Made by a program: the position numbers and the translations under genes
NCBI RefSeq assembly: GCF_000428065.1
Contig: NZ_ATZF01000001.1
Coordinates: forward strand, 239,822-303,821
Direction: 5' to 3'
Origin: Shimazuella kribbensis DSM 45090
GTDB lineage: Bacteria; Bacillota; Bacilli; Thermoactinomycetales; Thermoactinomycetaceae
Length of the DNA: 64,000 bases
Shown here: piece by piece, positions 62,055 through 64,000 of the stretch
Numbering within the stretch: the stretch's first letter is position 1
Layout: the number at the start of each line of letters is the position of its first letter
Notes under the pieces: model-generated
Told to the model about the DNA's origin: nothing
Database searches by the model: none
Seen by the model: the letters and a program-made list of their open reading frames with translations, nothing else

Positions 62055-63338
62055 ATGATTATATATTCCAATGATAAAAATAGATGTTATACACAAGATG
62101 ATTTAGCCAGAAGACAATCTACCTTTACATCTCCTTTGGAAACACGAGATCCATTTGAACGTGATTATGGACGAATTGTACATAGTGCCTCTTTTCGCAG
62201 ACTGCAAGCAAAGACACAAGTAATTGGTTCGGAAGCAGGGGACTTACACCGGACAAGACTTACCCATTCCATGGAGGCAGCTCAAATTGCTCGTAGTATT
62301 GTTATATTTTTAAATACGAATGATCCAAAACTAGGGAATGATTATTCTCTTGATGTATCGCTACTAGAAGCAGCAGCCTTGGCTCATGATTTGGGACATC
62401 CTCCATTTGGTCATCATGGAGAACAAGCACTGCATGATTGTATGTATTCTTATGGTGGATTTGAAGGAAATGCACAGACGTTTCGTATCTTATCTCGAAT
62501 TGAAGGGGATAAAGTTGTTGGGCTAAATCTAACACGTGCTCTTCTTTACTCTATCGTAAAATATCCCATTATACTCGATGATGCGATAGGAACGAATTCA
62601 GATAAATCCATACCACCAAAAGCAAATATTTATAAATCTGATGAAGAAGCATTTAATTGGATGATGGATCCTCTGTCACAAGATGAAAAGAAATATTATA
62701 TGGGTTGGAAACCGACTGCTGAAGGATTTCAAAAAACGATAAGAAAAGCATGGGAATGTTCTTTGCTTGAACTTGCAGATGATATTGCCTATGTGACTCA
62801 TGATGTAGAAGATGCCATTAATCTTGGTTTTATACATTCATCCAAACTACTTGAAGTGTTATCTTCTTTTCCCGAGTTTCAAAAACATTTTTTACGAACG
62901 GATCATTTTAAATACGATTTAAAACAACTGATATCTGCACTGATTTCTTATTTTGTGTTTGGAGTGGAACTCAAAGAAAACAACATAACCACTGAGTCTC
63001 CAAGGTTAAAATATAAAGTCGTACTGATGTCAGAGAGATTTGAGCTACTGACACTTCTGAAAAAGTTAGTAATTGATGAAGTGGTATACTCCCAAACAGT
63101 CCAGACGATGGCATGGAAAGGACGATTTGTGATCAAACAATTATTTGAAGCGATGATGAACGAACCGAATTTACTTCCCGTTAATGATCGTTCTACCATT
63201 CGAGCTGGTATATCAACCACAGATAAGGCACGAGTAGTGTGTGATTACATTGCTGGGATGACGGATTCGTATGCCATGAAAGTGTACCAACAATTATTTG
63301 GTAGAGGAGATTCGGCCAGCTTTATTCCACATTTTTAG
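62055..63338 (+). CDS. dgt: dGTP triphosphohydrolase
   Basis: HD-domain enzyme that cleaves dGTP to deoxyguanosine and triphosphate, keeping dNTP pools balanced. 427 residues. FERDYGRIVHSASFRRLQAKTQV, RTRLTHSMEAAQIAR (His), AAALAHDLGHPPFGHHGE (His-Asp) and LELADDIAYVTHDVEDAI (Asp) form the metal site. ATG after GGAG. Confidence 0.93.
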   Translation: MIIYSNDKNRCYTQDDLARRQSTFTSPLETRDPFERDYGRIVHSASFRRLQAKTQVIGSEAGDLHRTRLTHSMEAAQIARSIVIFLNTNDPKLGNDYSLDVSLLEAAALAHDLGHPPFGHHGEQALHDCMYSYGGFEGNAQTFRILSRIEGDKVVGLNLTRALLYSIVKYPIILDDAIGTNSDKSIPPKANIYKSDEEAFNWMMDPLSQDEKKYYMGWKPTAEGFQKTIRKAWECSLLELADDIAYVTHDVEDAINLGFIHSSKLLEVLSSFPEFQKHFLRTDHFKYDLKQLISALISYFVFGVELKENNITTESPRLKYKVVLMSERFELLTLLKKLVIDEVVYSQTVQTMAWKGRFVIKQLFEAMMNEPNLLPVNDRSTIRAGISTTDKARVVCDYIAGMTDSYAMKVYQQLFGRGDSASFIPHF

Positions 63339-63419
63339 GCTAAACTCCTGCTTGATGAAGGGATGAAATAGATGGTATTATTTGGTGGTTGATAGGGATA
63401 TGGAGAAGGGGTGCTTTGC

Positions 63420-63680
63420 ATGAATGAATTACACGAAATTATTCGTGTTCTCTTGGAAAGCGTAGATAGACGCTATGAAATGTTGGAAGATCGATACAGT
63501 ATTCGAACTCGTGAGATGGAGAAAAGAATGGATCACATAGAGAACCAATATGAAGAGGAATTTTATCGTCTAAACCAAGAGATACGGTATCTTCAAGAAA
63601 GAATTCATGATGTGGAAACCCAATTGCTGTTTGTGCAAAACAGCGAAAATCTACCAAATTCAAATCGAAAAAGATATTAA
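63420..63680 (+). CDS. Small coiled-coil protein
   Basis: An 86-residue protein that is one long heptad-rich helix (HEIIRVLLESVDRRYEMLED, then HIENQYEEEFYRLNQEIRYL). No family recognised. ATG 63420 is chosen over TTG 63411 because AAGGGGTG lies just upstream. It has its own terminator. Confidence 0.7.
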   Translation: MNELHEIIRVLLESVDRRYEMLEDRYSIRTREMEKRMDHIENQYEEEFYRLNQEIRYLQERIHDVETQLLFVQNSENLPNSNRKRY

Positions 63681-63692
63681 TGTTAGGTCAAG

Positions 63693-63734
63693 GTGAGATC
63701 TGGGATGTACCCAGTGATCTCACTTTTTATTTTT
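63693..63734 (+). terminator. Terminator
   Basis: GTGAGATCTGGG / CCCAGTGATCTCAC stem, then TTTTTATTTTTATT. Confidence 0.92.
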
Positions 63735-63759
63735 ATTCCGACTTATCAAGTTGGTTTTG

Positions 63760-63787
63760 TTGACTTTAAATCCTCATTATGTATAAT
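63760..63787 (+). promoter_or_regulatory. Sigma-A type promoter
   Basis: TTGACT (63760-63765), 16-base spacer, TATAAT (63782-63787), about 50 bases before the lipoprotein gene. Confidence 0.75.
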
Positions 63788-63838
63788 AATATTAGTTTAG
63801 AACATGCTTTATTAATAAAGTTTAAGAGGAGTCATAGT

Positions 63839-64000
63839 ATGATGAAACGTCTGATATGGATTGCTTCTTATCTACTCGTATTTTCTTTTTTAGTTGGATG
63901 TAGTGTTGGTACAACCAATGATACATACACAAAAGTCAAAGAAAGTGGCGTATTGCTTGTTGGGACAGAAGGAACTTATAAACCATTTAGTTATCATGAT
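63839..64000 (+). CDS. Amino-acid ABC transporter binding lipoprotein, 3' end outside the window
   Basis: Only the first 54 codons are present. Signal peptide with lipobox LVGC, then TYTKVKESGVLLVGTEGTYKPFSYHD, the start of a solute-binding-protein family 3 domain (polar amino acids or cystine). ATG 63839 with AGAGGAG 8 bases upstream; a second ATG follows directly. It is expected to be followed by permease and ATPase genes. Confidence 0.85.
   Translation, partial: MMKRLIWIASYLLVFSFLVGCSVGTTNDTYTKVKESGVLLVGTEGTYKPFSYHD

Overview
The window is about 64 kb of AT-rich chromosome from an endospore-forming member of the Firmicutes. Local gene orders match Bacillales: an L21 leader with rplU, prp and rpmA followed by spo0B, obg and pheA; ruvC-ruvA-ruvB-queA-tgt-yajC; and spoVB, comN, secD, secF, recJ, apt. 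Frequent TTG and GTG starts, strong AGGAGG-type ribosome binding sites, the presence of RuvC (absent from B. subtilis) and a LysM/CotS spore pair suggest a Thermoactinomycetaceae-like organism. That last assignment is inference.

Region 1 (1-17.3 kb) is mostly accessory. It starts with a cut-off VOC protein, then a putative defence cluster: Mrr nuclease, a large SF1 helicase that seems to start on ATC/ATT, and an overlapping small protein with an amyloid-signalling-like N-terminus. Next come a PH-like membrane protein, a slipin, SAM decarboxylase, an SRPBCC protein, an alpha/beta hydrolase and a chloramphenicol acetyltransferase with a complete translational-attenuation leader. DUF2071, SelO, a nucleoside deaminase, a frataxin-like protein, a broken IS605 tnpB and AlkC follow.

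Region 2 (17.4-27.4 kb) holds an ABC exporter divergent from a PadR regulator plus hydrolase, a GNAT enzyme, an APH-like kinase, a NagZ-type lipoprotein, and an EamA/LysR divergent pair. GC-rich single genes of unknown function are interspersed.

Region 3 (27.5-41.7 kb) is the conserved ribosomal/sporulation/Obg block, then PheA, a branched-chain aminotransferase, an ABC-2 exporter operon, a LysM plus CotS spore-coat pair, an intact IS605-type tnpB with its right end, and a split glutamine-dependent NAD synthetase (amidase plus NadE).

Region 4 (41.7-64 kb) is housekeeping: YebC, RuvCAB, tRNA queuosine synthesis (QueA, Tgt), the Sec accessory complex (YajC, SecD, SecF), SpoVB, ComN, RecJ, Apt, then AzoR, a pyroglutamyl-peptidase-like protein, dGTPase, and the start of an amino-acid-binding lipoprotein.

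Three themes stand out. The cat gene has an 11-bp perfect hairpin over its ribosome binding site and a short leader ORF. Seven GC-rich genes, six of them alone between strong hairpins, sit in AT-rich surroundings. Several genes appear to begin on AUU/AUC/AUA codons. No tRNA, rRNA or CRISPR array was seen.
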